From assembly GCA_003988855.1 (NCBI GenBank), contig QYAI01000021.1, positions 186,001-250,000 of the forward strand: a stretch of 64,000 bases of DNA, read 5' to 3'. The position numbers and the translations under genes were made by a program. A model generated the notes under the pieces. The model saw only the letters and a list, made by a program, of their open reading frames with translations, did no database searches and was not told the DNA's origin. Positions 21,657 to 33,101 of this stretch are shown one piece after another. This stretch comes from Arachnopeziza araneosa (Eukaryota; Ascomycota; Leotiomycetes; Helotiales; Arachnopezizaceae). The stretch's first letter is position 1; each line of letters begins with the position of its first letter.

Positions 21657-22706
21657 ATGGAGTCTCCAGATAGCGTTTACGCCCACTTAATGCAAAACAT
21701 CAATCGCGACCTCATTCTCCCAAAAGCGCCGCCTCTTGACCCAGCCTGGCTCGCCCATGAGCAAGCAGCCAACCTCCTCTCACCTCGGCCAATTCTCACC
21801 GATCCCAAAGCGAACCAGGCTCGCTACAGCCAAAGCTGCAGGGAACTAAATGCTCTCGTCCTGAATGGTAGAGACAAGCACCTTCAAACAGGCCTCACCA
21901 TCCGAGATACCATCGTCCCAGCATCGGAAAATACACACCAAATACCCATTCGTATCTACTCGCCTGACAACCTCCCATCATCCGAGGTGAAAATAATCAT
22001 ATATTATCATGGTGGAGGTCTCTACGTCGGTGATCTCGACTCTGAAGATCTTGCCTGCAGACGTCTCTGTAAATCTCTATCCAGCACCGTATATTCCATT
22101 TCCTATCGACTACTTCCAGAGTACACCGCAGATAATGCACTTGAAGACGCCATCGACGCATTCAATTACATTACCACAGGGCTGAAACTCTCCGCGAAGA
22201 TAGTGCTCATAGGCAGCTCATCAGGCGGGGAGCTTGCTGCTCAAGTATCACAGTATTTCCATCTCCACAATGAGAACTCAGGCATAAAAATCCAGGGCGT
22301 ATTACTCCGAGGGCCTGTCCTTTGCAACGCCACTGCTCACGGTGTTCATCTTCCGCTCATTCTCAAGGACCTTCATACCTCCATGTCACCTTCTTTCCAC
22401 ACTTCTCTCCTCGCAGGTCCGGCTCTCAATGCCGAAAATCGCTGTACAGCTCCGCTACCACTCGAAGTTTCGATTTTGGAGTTGAAAAATTCACCGAAAC
22501 ATTGGATCCAGGTCTGTACAAATGACATCTATTATTCGGATGGAGTATTATATGCAGAACTTTTGAGGTTGGCTAGGGTGGAAGCTAAATTGGATGTGGT
22601 GATGGGGTGGCCACATACGTTTTGGTTAAAGGCACCGTTGTTGGAGAGGGCAGAAAGAGCGGAAGAAGACGCGGTAGAGGGATGTAGGTGGCTGTTCGAA
22701 GGATAG
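21657..22706 (+). CDS. Alpha/beta hydrolase fold-3 (HSL-like) esterase
   Basis: Single-exon gene, 349 residues, of the hormone-sensitive-lipase-like alpha/beta hydrolase group that cleaves carboxyl esters; the substrate is unknown. The oxyanion motif HGGG is at about residue 118 (IIYYHGGGLYVGD). The nucleophile elbow is GSSSGG with Ser at about 188; the more common form is GDSAGG. Acid and base candidates are Asp in CTNDIYYSDG and His in MGWPHTFW near the C-terminus, so the triad looks complete. The first in-frame ATG is 21657; the frame is open upstream but without another ATG. No signal peptide. It sits alone in AT-rich, gene-poor DNA and resembles hydrolases of accessory fungal metabolism, but no cluster partners are nearby. 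Confidence 0.85.
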   Translation: MESPDSVYAHLMQNINRDLILPKAPPLDPAWLAHEQAANLLSPRPILTDPKANQARYSQSCRELNALVLNGRDKHLQTGLTIRDTIVPASENTHQIPIRIYSPDNLPSSEVKIIIYYHGGGLYVGDLDSEDLACRRLCKSLSSTVYSISYRLLPEYTADNALEDAIDAFNYITTGLKLSAKIVLIGSSSGGELAAQVSQYFHLHNENSGIKIQGVLLRGPVLCNATAHGVHLPLILKDLHTSMSPSFHTSLLAGPALNAENRCTAPLPLEVSILELKNSPKHWIQVCTNDIYYSDGVLYAELLRLARVEAKLDVVMGWPHTFWLKAPLLERAERAEEDAVEGCRWLFEG

Positions 22707-23595
22707 GAAAGGTAGGTGAATAATAAAAACGTTATGATAAAAAGAGCGAGCAGACGTTAGGAAATACAAATTCAATGTCAAAAGATTACTTGCCCCTAAA
22801 CTTATTAATGAGTGTAAAGATACTGCGTATACTAAAGAGTTTCTGTAATTGACTACGCATTTCAACATCTGGATGATGATTTCAACGCTTGATATTATTC
22901 TTAATCCCTCAAATGATGGGACAGGTCAGGCAATCAAAAGTAGCATTGCAATTGCCATATTGAGATAAAATTGCATGGTTAGTAAACCAAATTTTAATTA
23001 AAGTAAAATAAGGTGATCTTGACCATCTTAGATACAAGCAATTCAACTCAGCTTTAAGTCTAGAACTGGTACAGCAGTTCCATAATAAAATGTTCAAGGG
23101 AAAAACATAGGGAAGCTGGATTTAACATAATTTTTGAAGTCGTTTGCTTGATTCTTCAATAAGCTCACTCCCACCATTTTTGTAGAAACGCCTAGAACTC
23201 CTGTATCCTTGAATGAAGTGCTTGAAGGCAAGTCTTCCGAACCTCTAGCGGGTTCGACGGAGATGGCAGGGCTAATGAAGATCAGTTCGATCCTAAAAAT
23301 GAAAACTATTTCCTAACGAGGATAAGATTGTTTGAAATCTTCAAGTCAAGGTACCAAAGCAGCTTAAGCAAAAACTAAAGGGACGTTTAGCGCAACGAAA
23401 ATAGAAACTTTCCTTCCAGAAGCTTTGCCCCACGCTTATCGGGTTGCAGCGGAAATGTCGTGAGGGGCAGGAAAAAAGAAATCAGAATGCACTTTCGAAA
23501 AGCAACATCATATGACTATTGAGTACTGCGCGTTGGCAGACCGAGTATTATCGATGAGGGGTCGATTGCACTTTTCGCAAATGCAATGTGAATAC

Positions 23596-23614
23596 TTGCT
23601 CTCTCTCTCTCTCT
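23596..23614 (+). repeat. (CT)n microsatellite
   Basis: A run of about nine CT dinucleotides in the long intergenic region before the mitochondrial SDR gene. Confidence 0.8.
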
Positions 23615-24574
23615 CACCGCTACAGAGCATTGGAGGGAAGCAGAATTCTGGACCCTGAATGTAGCTAAGGTTAGTTGCCGAGAGAGTCGAAAGGTTTCTG
23701 ATGCCATCCGCTTGCGGATAAACATTCCTACCCTAATAGATAGATCGTCAAGGCGAACTCCGAGGCTTTCCACCCCTCGCAGGATTGGGCCGTATATCAG
23801 ACTCGACCATGAAATTGAACTGGTGCCCATGTTCCTGAAAACCTGCACGTTGATGCATTGCACTTTGGAGGAGACGTTGAATCTCTGTTGAGACTCGCCG
23901 AAACCTGCCCAGAAGAGTCGGCATTCCAGGAAAGGGTAGCGCCATCCGTCTCGCCCTCTTTCGTAGCAGAAGGATCAGCCCATGTGGCGACTAAGCGCCT
24001 TGAATTGTCTGCCGTGGTGTGCAACAATTGGGAACCTCGAGCCATCCAGCTGATCAGGTTGAGCCGTGCCCGGCATACTTGCGTGTCCTGACCTCGCGGA
24101 TTGGATCTCCAGGGTCTGTGGCAACTGCTGCGGTTACGCCGAGTTGGGTGTCTTATGCACTGTGCTCCAGTGTTTTGACGGCCAATCGTGGTAACGGTTG
24201 ATATTCAGGATGCGGCTGCAACGATAAGCCCCACCACCCACAACTGTCCATCAGCCCAACAGCGCCAGGAGAACCTTAACCAGTACTAGAGATCCATAAA
24301 AGATGGAGAGCTTTGATCCCTGCTCTCATAGACAGAACAGTCTCGCCTCTGAAGTATCCCGACCCAGCTCCCTGGCAAAGTGCTGATCGGCGGCTTACTG
24401 TGGCACTGCACTTTGGCTGGAGTTGGCCTCCGATATGCAGGTCAGCACAGATACTCGAATGGAGCTCTGCAGGACGAGAAGCTACCCTGGCAAGGTCTCG
24501 TTCTTCCTTGTAGAGGTCGAGAAATTGTTGAAAAGCTGATCATCTCGTCTCTGGCCTGCTCTTCTCTTCCTCCT

Positions 24575-24587
24575 CTATATAGCAGTC
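24575..24587 (+). promoter_or_regulatory. TATA box for the mitochondrial SDR transcript
   Basis: CTATATAGCAGTC lies about 580 bp before the ATG at 25160. With the intron below it predicts a leader of roughly 500 nt after splicing. Confidence 0.45.
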
Positions 24588-24963
24588 CCATTCTTCCAAG
24601 CCACCCTTCAGGTTGTGACTGCTTACCACCGGAGAAGTCCTGGACTAGAACTGTATATCAAGACGGCCATTGTCCCAGTTCGTTGAACTGTTGTTTGTTC
24701 TCAACGTACACGATTTCCATTGCGGCTCAATTATATCTGAGACAATTGGACTTTTTTGCGAAACCCATCTGATACCTGTCCAAGGAAAACCAAGTGCTGG
24801 ATTCCTTCCTCATCCCTCTGTCAGCAATTACGTCAATTTTGATTGTGGAATATATATCCAGAATTCGCTACCCCACTTTCCGCTCTGAATAGCTCTTTGG
24901 ATTGGAAATCCATTTGCCTTCAGCTTGCCAGACTCGTCTTTAATCTGGACTCGAGTTTCAACC

Positions 24964-25020
24964 GTAAGTTGTGTAGTTTTGCTGAAATCAGTGGCTTCTT
25001 GCTAACTCTGGTCGGAGCAG
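24964..25020 (+). other. Probable 5' UTR intron of the mitochondrial SDR gene
   Basis: Begins GTAAGT, has a branch site GCTAAC near 25001 and ends in GCAG at 25020; length 57 nt, typical of introns in this window. It lies wholly before the start codon. Confidence 0.5.
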
Positions 25021-25159
25021 ATTATTTTAAGATCAGTCCGATTGCAGATCTCCCCTTGCACAACCGACTCGTCAACACTGAGTTTTGCCCAAAGTTGTCT
25101 TGCAGACTTCTGCCTAGTGAATAATTTCCCCGTCGATTATTTGAAGCAACAATTGAAAA

Positions 25160-26366
25160 ATGTTCGCCCGTTCGGTTTTCCGCACTGCCAGAGTTGCTCG
25201 GCCTGCCATCTCAAAGGCTCCACGCGCTGGTTTCGCTGCTGGTGCTCGTCTTCGCGAGCCAGTTTCCGAGGTTGTTGCTGCTAGAGAGGTCCCTACTACT
25301 ACTTTTACTGACGGTTCTTCGGAGAGGGGCACAATTGTAGTTGATCAGACAGATGTCGCAGACACGGCTGGACCATTGAGCAAGAGTCTTTATGCGAAGT
25401 TACCACCAACTATGCAAAAATATTCTCTGATGGATAAAGTGGTTGTTATTACTGGGTAAGCTCCCCAACTCATGTTTATCCAATTTTATGAAATTGTAGC
25501 TGATAATAATTTTATAGTGGAGCTCGCGGTCTCGGAAACAACATGGCTCAAGCCTGTGCTGAAGCTGGTGCAAAAGCCATCGTTATTCTTGATGCTAATC
25601 AGAAGTTGGGTGAGGAGGCTGCGGCAGAACTACACAAATTCACAGGCGAAACTATTCCGGTTTCTTTCTATAACGTTGATGTTCGGGACGAGAATGCTAT
25701 CAACGAATCTGTGGATAATCTCATCGCGGCCCACGGTGTTCCTGATGTCTTGATCAACTCCGCTGGTATTGCCGAGTAGGTCTCATCTTCTTCGTTCGAA
25801 AATTCTAGAATATTAGACTAACGACGAAATTTACAGCTCCAATATGCCAGCCGAAACATATGATACCAAGAAATTCGCCCGACTGATCGACATCAACCTG
25901 AACGGCTCCTTTCTCATGGCCCAAGCTATTGGCAAGCATTTAATCAAGGAAGGAAAACCCGGCTCCATCATTTTCATAGCTTCCATGTCCGGCGGCATTG
26001 TCAATTACCCACAAGAGCAATGCTGCTACAATGCTTCCAAGGCTGGTGTTATCCAGCTTGGTAAGTCACTTGCTGCTGAGTGGGCTAAGTATAATATTCG
26101 TGTGAACTGCATCTCTCCCGGTAGGTTTTTAGACAGACAAAAATCCAAGAAACTATTTACTAATGAAAATAGGTTACATGGACACCGCACTCAACAACGT
26201 TCCCGCCCTTGACGCCCAGAAAAAGATATGGAAATCACTCACCCCACAAGCTCGACTTGGTGCTGTTAATGACTTGAACGGTCTTGCTGTTCTCCTCGCC
26301 TCTGACGCATCAGCTTTCATGACCGGCAGCAACGTTATCATCGATGGTGGCTACACTCTTTACTAG
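25160..26366 (+). CDS. Mitochondrial short-chain dehydrogenase (arabinitol/sorbose-type)
   Basis: NAD(P)-dependent SDR similar to fungal D-arabinitol dehydrogenase / sorbose reductase / mannitol dehydrogenase relatives. Exons 25160-25455, 25518-25775, 25837-26120 and 26173-26366 join in phase to 343 residues. Residues 1-35 (MFARSVFRTARVARPAISK...) are Arg-rich, free of acids and amphipathic, a clear mitochondrial presequence. Motifs: TGGARGLG at about 97-104, NSAG, catalytic Tyr249 and Lys253 in YNASK, VNCISPG, and the closing SNVIIDGGYTLY. Polyol or sugar oxidoreduction is likely from family resemblance only. A TATA box, a leader intron and C-rich codon choice suggest strong expression. Confidence 0.87.
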
Positions 26367-27995
26367 TGCTATTAAAGCTAGAATCTTCTCGTACATATTA
26401 GGGAATTGCGGATTATTTCTTTTCATTTTGCTGGTGAAATTCGAGATGGAGTTTCAAAAATTGCAACTATTCAATGACAAAAAATGGCCTTAGTCTAAGT
26501 TTGGGATCGGTTGAGAGTGCGTTACGGCCGGCGGTAGCGGGCGTTCATAGAGGGACGATTAACGAAGTAGCTTTGGAAATTCTACATTTGGCCTTTCCTA
26601 AGCTTTTATTCCTTCAATATTTTATGATGACGTTCCTCCGACTCCCTCTTCTAATCTCCATGCCACAGACCGAGAGTAACATATCCACTCCCTAAACAGG
26701 AAGTCGTTTGACAATAAAACCTTCGCTTCTTGATTTAAACTGACCCTTTTCAGCTATTCAGCATCTTTGGCTGGTCTTTAGGGGTTTCTTCAGTAAGGAG
26801 GACGTTCTATCTTCCATCTATCTGTGATGAGTGACGTTGACTAGTGCCGCCCCTCCTCGCTTAGCATGTAAATAAGCGGAAAGGGGAGTCGGCTCGAGCC
26901 CCACGCATTCAGCACAACGACGAGCCCAATCCAAGTGAAGTAAGTACTTTGGTTAGTCATCAGGTATATGAACTCAAAATACACAAACTCCTCCGAGATA
27001 CACGATTTCGCTACGGAGCCCTCAAAGAGCATCGGAGGTTCCTCTCATGAGCAGATGCCTCTCACGACCTGTACATGCACACCTTCAGAAGTCACCTCGA
27101 GGATTTCACGCTTCATTTATATATTCAAGTCTCAGCTCTCCTGACACCTTTTATGACTTATCTCCTTGGTGTAGTGGTGTGCTCAAGAATGGTTGCTTGG
27201 GTGCAATCTACCTGGGTATCCGTCGGAGCGTTTTGTAGATGGATGAGTCAACTTGCTCTGCTATCTTTGGGAGGAGGACTTTGGGAACAAGAATCATACC
27301 TGTCAAATAGAGATAGGTGGACACATGGTCATGTCTTTTACTTTATATCCGAAGTGGCGTTCTCGCGCACAATGTGTTCTATGATTGGCTCACGGCGAGA
27401 CAGACACACATGCTCATTTGAGTGGAGTAAAGTGGGAAAAGTATTCGATCGCAGGCTGTACAATGCAGGCTGGCTTGGGAACAAGCCAGCCCGCTCAGCT
27501 AGATGATCTTCACTACAATGAACCAGATCAATATGCCATCCCATCGTCGTCCCACCAATTCGAACATTGACTTGATTCTTCCTATCATTCCTGGGCTTGT
27601 CTGTGCAAGAGAGTTTGGTCGGTTGTTTGTCGTCTCTTTCAGTAATATCCACAATATCTATCTATCCAGTGCCTGCCTTCCTTACCCAAACAACTTTCCA
27701 TCCATCCTTGCCATACATTCCTCCATAGCCAGCTTGATACCAGGCCAGCTGTCATGCTGTGTCGATATCGTCTTCCTTCCTTCAGGTATACAAAGAAGCC
27801 CAGTGCCATGCGCCAAACGCCCACACGCTCCGCTCATGTGATTGATGAAAGATTTTTTATGTATCTTATGTGCTCGATCCAACAAATGTTAAAGGTTGTC
27901 ACCCTGCCAACTCGCGTTCGGATCACAATGTGGCTCGTCGATTATTTCGTCTTTAATTGTAGTCAAAGAAAAAAAGAAAATCAGAGGAGAGCTGT
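26367..27995. other. Convergent intergenic region, SDR (+) / PAK kinase (-)
   Basis: About 1.6 kb between stop codons. ORFs such as 27075-27506 show no family resemblance or consistent codon bias. No repeat or RNA gene recognised. Confidence 0.5.
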
Positions 27996-30733
27996 TCACG
28001 ATGCAGCTTTTTGCGCTTTCTCTTGAGCTCGTGCACTGCGTGCTGAGCGGACAAGAGGCGCAAGCTGGATTAGATCCGCACATTGCTTCATGAATTCGTG
28101 CTAAGGTTGTTAGACAAAGTGTATATTGAGGGGTTGGTAACATACTCTTAATAGATCATGCGCACTAGCCCGCTTCTCTGGGTCTACCTTGAGTGCAAAG
28201 TATAAAAAGTCTTTGAACACAGGACTTAGGTTGTGCTCTTCTTTGATTGCAGGGGTACCGTTTGTAGCAATCAAGTAGAGGGCTCGAAGTGGCGACTCGG
28301 TGAGATATGGTGGCTCGCCTTCGATCATCTCGATAGCCATAATGCCTAATGACCAAATATCCACCTTCCTTCCGTATTCTTTTCTTGTAACTACTTCTGG
28401 AGCCATCCAATATGGAGTCCCAACCATGGTTGTTCGTTTGTTATGGGCTTCGTTTATTTGGGCGCAGAAACCAAAATCCGCTGTCCATTTATTAGGGTCT
28501 CACGATTGATGAATTGATTCAGAATACTTACTAAGCTTGATATTTCCGTCCATTGACAGAAGAATGTTGTCGGACTTGATATCTCGATGGATGACACCTT
28601 TAGAATGGAGGTGTTGCAGTCCTTTCAAAGTCTCACGACAGACAGCTGCAATTTGACCCTCTGTCATGATGTTGAAGGTCACGACATCTGTCAAACTACC
28701 TCCCTCCATAAATTCCATGATAACCCATAGTTCTCCCGAGACCAGAAAACTGTCAATAAAGTTGACAATGTTCGGGTGTGAACTTTCCTTCATGACAATA
28801 ATCTCGTTGATAATCAGGTCTTTTTTTGGTTGCTGTTCCAAATTCATTTGCTTGATGGCTACTAAACGATTTGTGCCCTGCTCATATCCTGTGAAGACAC
28901 CACCAGAAGCTCCTTGGCCAATTTTTGTTAAATCCTTATAGATTTCGCGTGGGTTGCCGGCAGTACAAATTTGCTTCAGACGAGCAACTATATCAATAGT
29001 TCCACTGGTTCGTGCTCTGTGTCGCGGTCTTGGACCAGGACCTGCTCGAGCTTGTTGACTGGGATGTGGAATGCCGTTGAGATCTGGTCTTGGAAACTGT
29101 GCTTGAGCGGTCGGCGGCGTAGGTTGCTGCGTAGCTTTCTTGTTGCTTGGTGCACGTACAACAGATACTTGTTGTACTTGATGCAGGGCATTTTCTTGTT
29201 GTTGGATTAACTGCTGTTGGTAGACAGCTTGAGGAGGCGCGACTTGCACCGCACTTGGATGCTGATTGCTATTAGCTCGCGAGTTGGATCGAGACCGATG
29301 CTCCTCGGGTAGCATTGGTGAGGAATCTGGCTGTGATGGTGGTATATAGGCAAGAGCGGGGAGGTCTTCACTTTGTCGAGGCATGCCAATACCAGAATCT
29401 TTACCCAACATTGGCGGAGGTGGTGCTACTCTTGTTGGTCCCTGGAAAGCTACTGGTGGTCTTGGTGCGGGTCTGGTTGGCACAAGGCCGTTGACATCCT
29501 TAGGCTGTTGAATTGCCAAACCCACAGGTTGAGATTGAGGTTGAGGTTGCCCAGGCACAGGTGGAGCAGACCGAGGATTTTCGAAGCTGCCCTCATGGTT
29601 TTGAGGAAATCGTGGACTTGCCGGAGGGCTGGTGAGGGCACTGTAAGTAGGAGCTGTGAGGAGTGGTGAAATTGGCGAGATATTAGATGTTGCAACGCGT
29701 AGGTCGGGGACTTTGGCGTTTTCGAATTTATCCCAAACTTCATCCGCACCTTTGTCTGTACTCTCCTTGTAGAATCCAACGATATCATAGACCACTTGCG
29801 GATTCTCTGCTTGTTCTTTCTTCGTGATACCGCTATCGTTGATCATACGCTGCCATTCCTTTGGTAGACCCTGAAAAATGTTAGCAAACGGGATAGCCTT
29901 GACGCACGGAAAACACCAACCGTGAACTGGCCAGTCTCATTATCATATCCAACGTGCGTGACATGAACCGGGTTCTCAGGTGCTGATATCTTTGGGCCTC
30001 GAGGTGATCCAACGCCAATACTGTTAATCCAACCGGTGAAACCTGATTTCTTCCTCCCCGGCATGCCAGGCTTGATATCCTTACTACTCTCATCAGAATA
30101 CCGCTTGGGGCTAATCAATTGATTCTCCGCAACGCGCGGAGCCGTCTTTTCGCTCATCCTGTCGACAGCTGAAAATGATGCAGATTGTCGCAGAGGTGGG
30201 CTCATCATCCGTGGGACTGCCGAGTGCGATAATGGCGGGGGACCTGGACGTCGCAGTGAATTTTGGTAGCCCGAAGCTTTGGTGGAATCGATATGATTCA
30301 AAATTCCTGTGCCATCAAAGGGGGCACCAATTAATTCCTGCGATGTTTTTTCACTGAGTGATCGCGTATGCGTGTGGCCAAAGGCTGAGCTCCCCCCACC
30401 ATAGCCCAGCGAGATTGCTTCAGTCCCTGAGATGGGCGAAGGAGCCGAGATTTGGCGATCGAGGGACGAGTTCGAGGAAGTGTATGCCGCTGGGTTGGGA
30501 GAGGTTGTCTTTCTTGAATGTCCGAAGGAGAGGGTGGGAGAGGAGCGCGGATAAGGAGCAGAAGGCGCCCGTTGGAGTAACGAGCTGGAACTTCTCTGGC
30601 TGGCAAGGGAATTTCGATTCGAGTCGTGGCTGTTGCTCTGCACATTGAACGCCGGGTTCGCTACGGCTGGGCTGCCTGCGGGCGGTTTCTTGGTGAGCCT
30701 TCGTGAGGTTGTCTTAGGTTCTGGAGGCTCCAT
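27996..30733 (-). CDS. cla4: PAK-family Ser/Thr protein kinase (Cla4/PAK2-like)
   Basis: p21-activated kinase that acts downstream of Cdc42/Rac in polarity, septation and hyphal growth. Minus-strand exons 29921-30733, 28532-29870, 28146-28480 and 27996-28100 join in phase to 863 residues. A Ser/Pro-rich N-terminus is followed by a CRIB domain starting at about residue 249 (ISAPENPVHVTHVGYDN), split by an intron just before GLPKEWQRMI. After a Pro/Gln-rich linker comes the kinase domain: IGQGASGGVFTG, VAIKQMN, HRDIKSDN, TDFGFCA (across the splice), GTPYWMAPEVV. The last exon supplies HEFMKQCADLIQL and a short Arg/Lys tail. The CRIB resembles Cla4 more than Ste20, yet no PH domain is visible in the first 248 residues. 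An unseen upstream exon is possible. Confidence 0.88.
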
Positions 30734-33101
30734 GCTTAAGAAGAGACAGACACAAATAATCCGGGTTCAGTCTCGCCGTTTGAGGTGCCGTGCGTGGTGG
30801 CACTGGGCAAAAGGCTTCTCTGCCTCTCTTCCAATCAGCACTGGTATCGCCAAATTCTGTGACCAAGCGAGCGACGGGCTGCTGTACGTGAAGGTCAGGG
30901 ACTTTGTGTAGGTAGACAAAAGCAGCCGGAGGGATGAGAAGAAAATTGATTACAGCGCGCTGGCTGGATTCCCGGGTGCTGCTGCTGCTGTTGCTGCTGC
31001 TCTTCGTTTCCCTAGGCCCGCGATGATGCGCCTGCTGCTTACGCCGGATAAGGATGACGACGGATGGAACTGCAACTCTTTCAGATCAACCTTCTTCCAG
31101 TGAATCTCGCCCTTGGCCTTGATGCGCAGAAAGTGTCCCCAAGGGCCCGGCGACTTCTTCCTTGATCGGTCCCTTGGGTTCACAGCCCCCTTGGCGGCTA
31201 TTCTCAGCCAACTGGCTCCGGACTGCTTCCCTGCCGTCTTTCTTTTCGCAACTCTTAACCCTCCAGTAAAGAGCAGTGTGTGCTATTAGAAACTGGTTTC
31301 ACCTCCTCCTGACTGGTCACTTCAAGTCGTCCGCAGCTCTTGATTCTCACCCTCTCGTGCCTTGCATTCTCTGATATCTGCATCTCACAGCAGAGCTTCC
31401 CTAGCCACATGGTTTGGGAGATTTCATTTATTTGTTGGCAAGGGATGCAGGCAGTCTCCCTCTTCCCTGATGCTTGTTTCCATTCTCCATCTAGAAGCTC
31501 GCCTGCTACGTATTTCTCTCTGTTCACGGGACGCGGAATACTTGTTCTTCCACCTTGGGCTCTTTACATCTTCATATATCGAAGAGACTGAGGAGTGATT
31601 CCTTTCCAAGTATTGCATCCCTGGGAGCCAAGGTACTTGTCGCTAATTTCAGTCACTCCCTCTCACAACATGATGGCCCTGTAGGGAGAATGGCATTGCA
31701 GAGCCTTGAGCACAACATCCGAACGTTCCTCGACATCTGTGCTACAAACGCCATGCTCTTCAGCTTCGCCGAAACAGGGCTTACACAATTGGCGGATTAT
31801 CAAGTTATAGGACACAGAACTCGCCAATTTCAACCAGTATTGACACAAATGACAGTCATCATTATGTCCTGCACACTATCACATGTAGTCACCAGCTTTG
31901 AACATGCCTAGGTAGGTATATTGAAGCATGTGGGAGAGATTCTCAATGCACTGCGACTTGATAGCAAGCCGACTGTTTCTTCACGAACATGGCGAGTGTG
32001 CACGATAATATCAAGCTAGTGTAAACCTCAATGGAAGATCATATCAACACGACTGCTATAGACCCTAGCATAAACCCCTGCGAAAGGATTCAAGCTCTCT
32101 CGGAGCTCCTATCACGGTGTCACGTTACCAACAAAATCGAGCTTTCAAGAAGATATGTTCTCGTCGGATCTGCATTTCAAGGCACGAACAGCCTTTGAAC
32201 ATTCAATTCGAGCTACCTTGGATTCTATGATTTTCGTGGCTCGTACGCTAAGATATCACAATGAACCGCGGTTCAAACTCGAGGTGTGGTCTTGGTCAAA
32301 TTTTCAGTGTCCCACACTTAGTCCTTAATCCAATGCAGTAGAAGAAAGTTCTGTCCCACTGAGGCTTTTTTCATACAAAAAGACTAAGTGCAACCCATAG
32401 AACAAGGCGCATCTACTAGGATTCCTTTGAGGATTAAATCAAGAAGGCGTATCCCAGCACAAATATTCAAGTCATCCAATGTCTTGCCTATCACGTGATG
32501 GACTCAAACAACACCGTCTCCAAATTTAGAATTCTGGAAGACAGTGGCGAGGGTAAATCTCGAGTGCTGTTTTGCACAAATAGCTTCATTATTTGATGCA
32601 TCACTTGATATGTCTTTGTAAAAGTGTCCTTTAAGCATTCTAATAATATCGGGGACGAACTAGCGGAGGTCGCTTAAACTTTATGTCCATTGAGAGCTTG
32701 CAACTCTCCCACTCCATCACCTCATACCATAACTACCTATCTGCCTGTCTATCCATCCTCTGCAAAAGCATTATCCGGCTTCTTGCATGAGACCACATTC
32801 TCTTCAAAACCTCGACTATCAATTCCAAGTTGCTTACCCAGTTGCAATGCAATCCCAATAGATATTAAGAGCGATCCTCTTATTTGACCTTTGTGGCCTC
32901 CAACGTCATATCTCTGGTAACTCTTTTGGTAATTCGAGTCACTGATCCAGTGTCTCCACGTCACACGTGAGTAGCTCATCTCCAACTACAAGCTAATTGG
33001 GACGATTCCTGACCGTGTGAATTTTGAAGTAGCTTCTCTCCGTCATACCACCTCAACCAAATCCGAACCCCTCCATCTGCCGAATCATTGGAACATCGAA
33101 T
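30734..33101. other. Divergent promoter region, PAK kinase (-) / vigilin (+)
   Basis: About 2.4 kb between start codons. ORFs at 31340-31911 and 32690-32985 are short, overlap on both strands and lack family similarity. Presumably two promoters and long leaders. Confidence 0.5.

Larger units (their letters stand above)
22707..25159. other. Long intergenic region before the mitochondrial SDR gene
   Basis: About 2.45 kb without convincing coding sequence. Contains a short (CT)n tract near 23596-23614, a TATA box at about 24576 and a likely 5' UTR intron at 24964-25020. The right third is probably the promoter and long leader of the SDR gene. Confidence 0.5.

Noticed and set aside
23516..24201. 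Several overlapping ORFs of 60-115 codons on both strands
   Set aside because: All are short, overlap one another and show no domain or splice continuity; treated as chance frames in the intergenic region.
26830..26912. tRNA-like stretch with GGCTCGAGCCCC
   Set aside because: The B-box match is imperfect, no A box or cloverleaf could be formed, and no anticodon stem is evident.
31555..31911. 118-codon + strand frame upstream of vigilin
   Set aside because: Begins at a TTG codon, overlaps other open frames on both strands, and lacks any domain.
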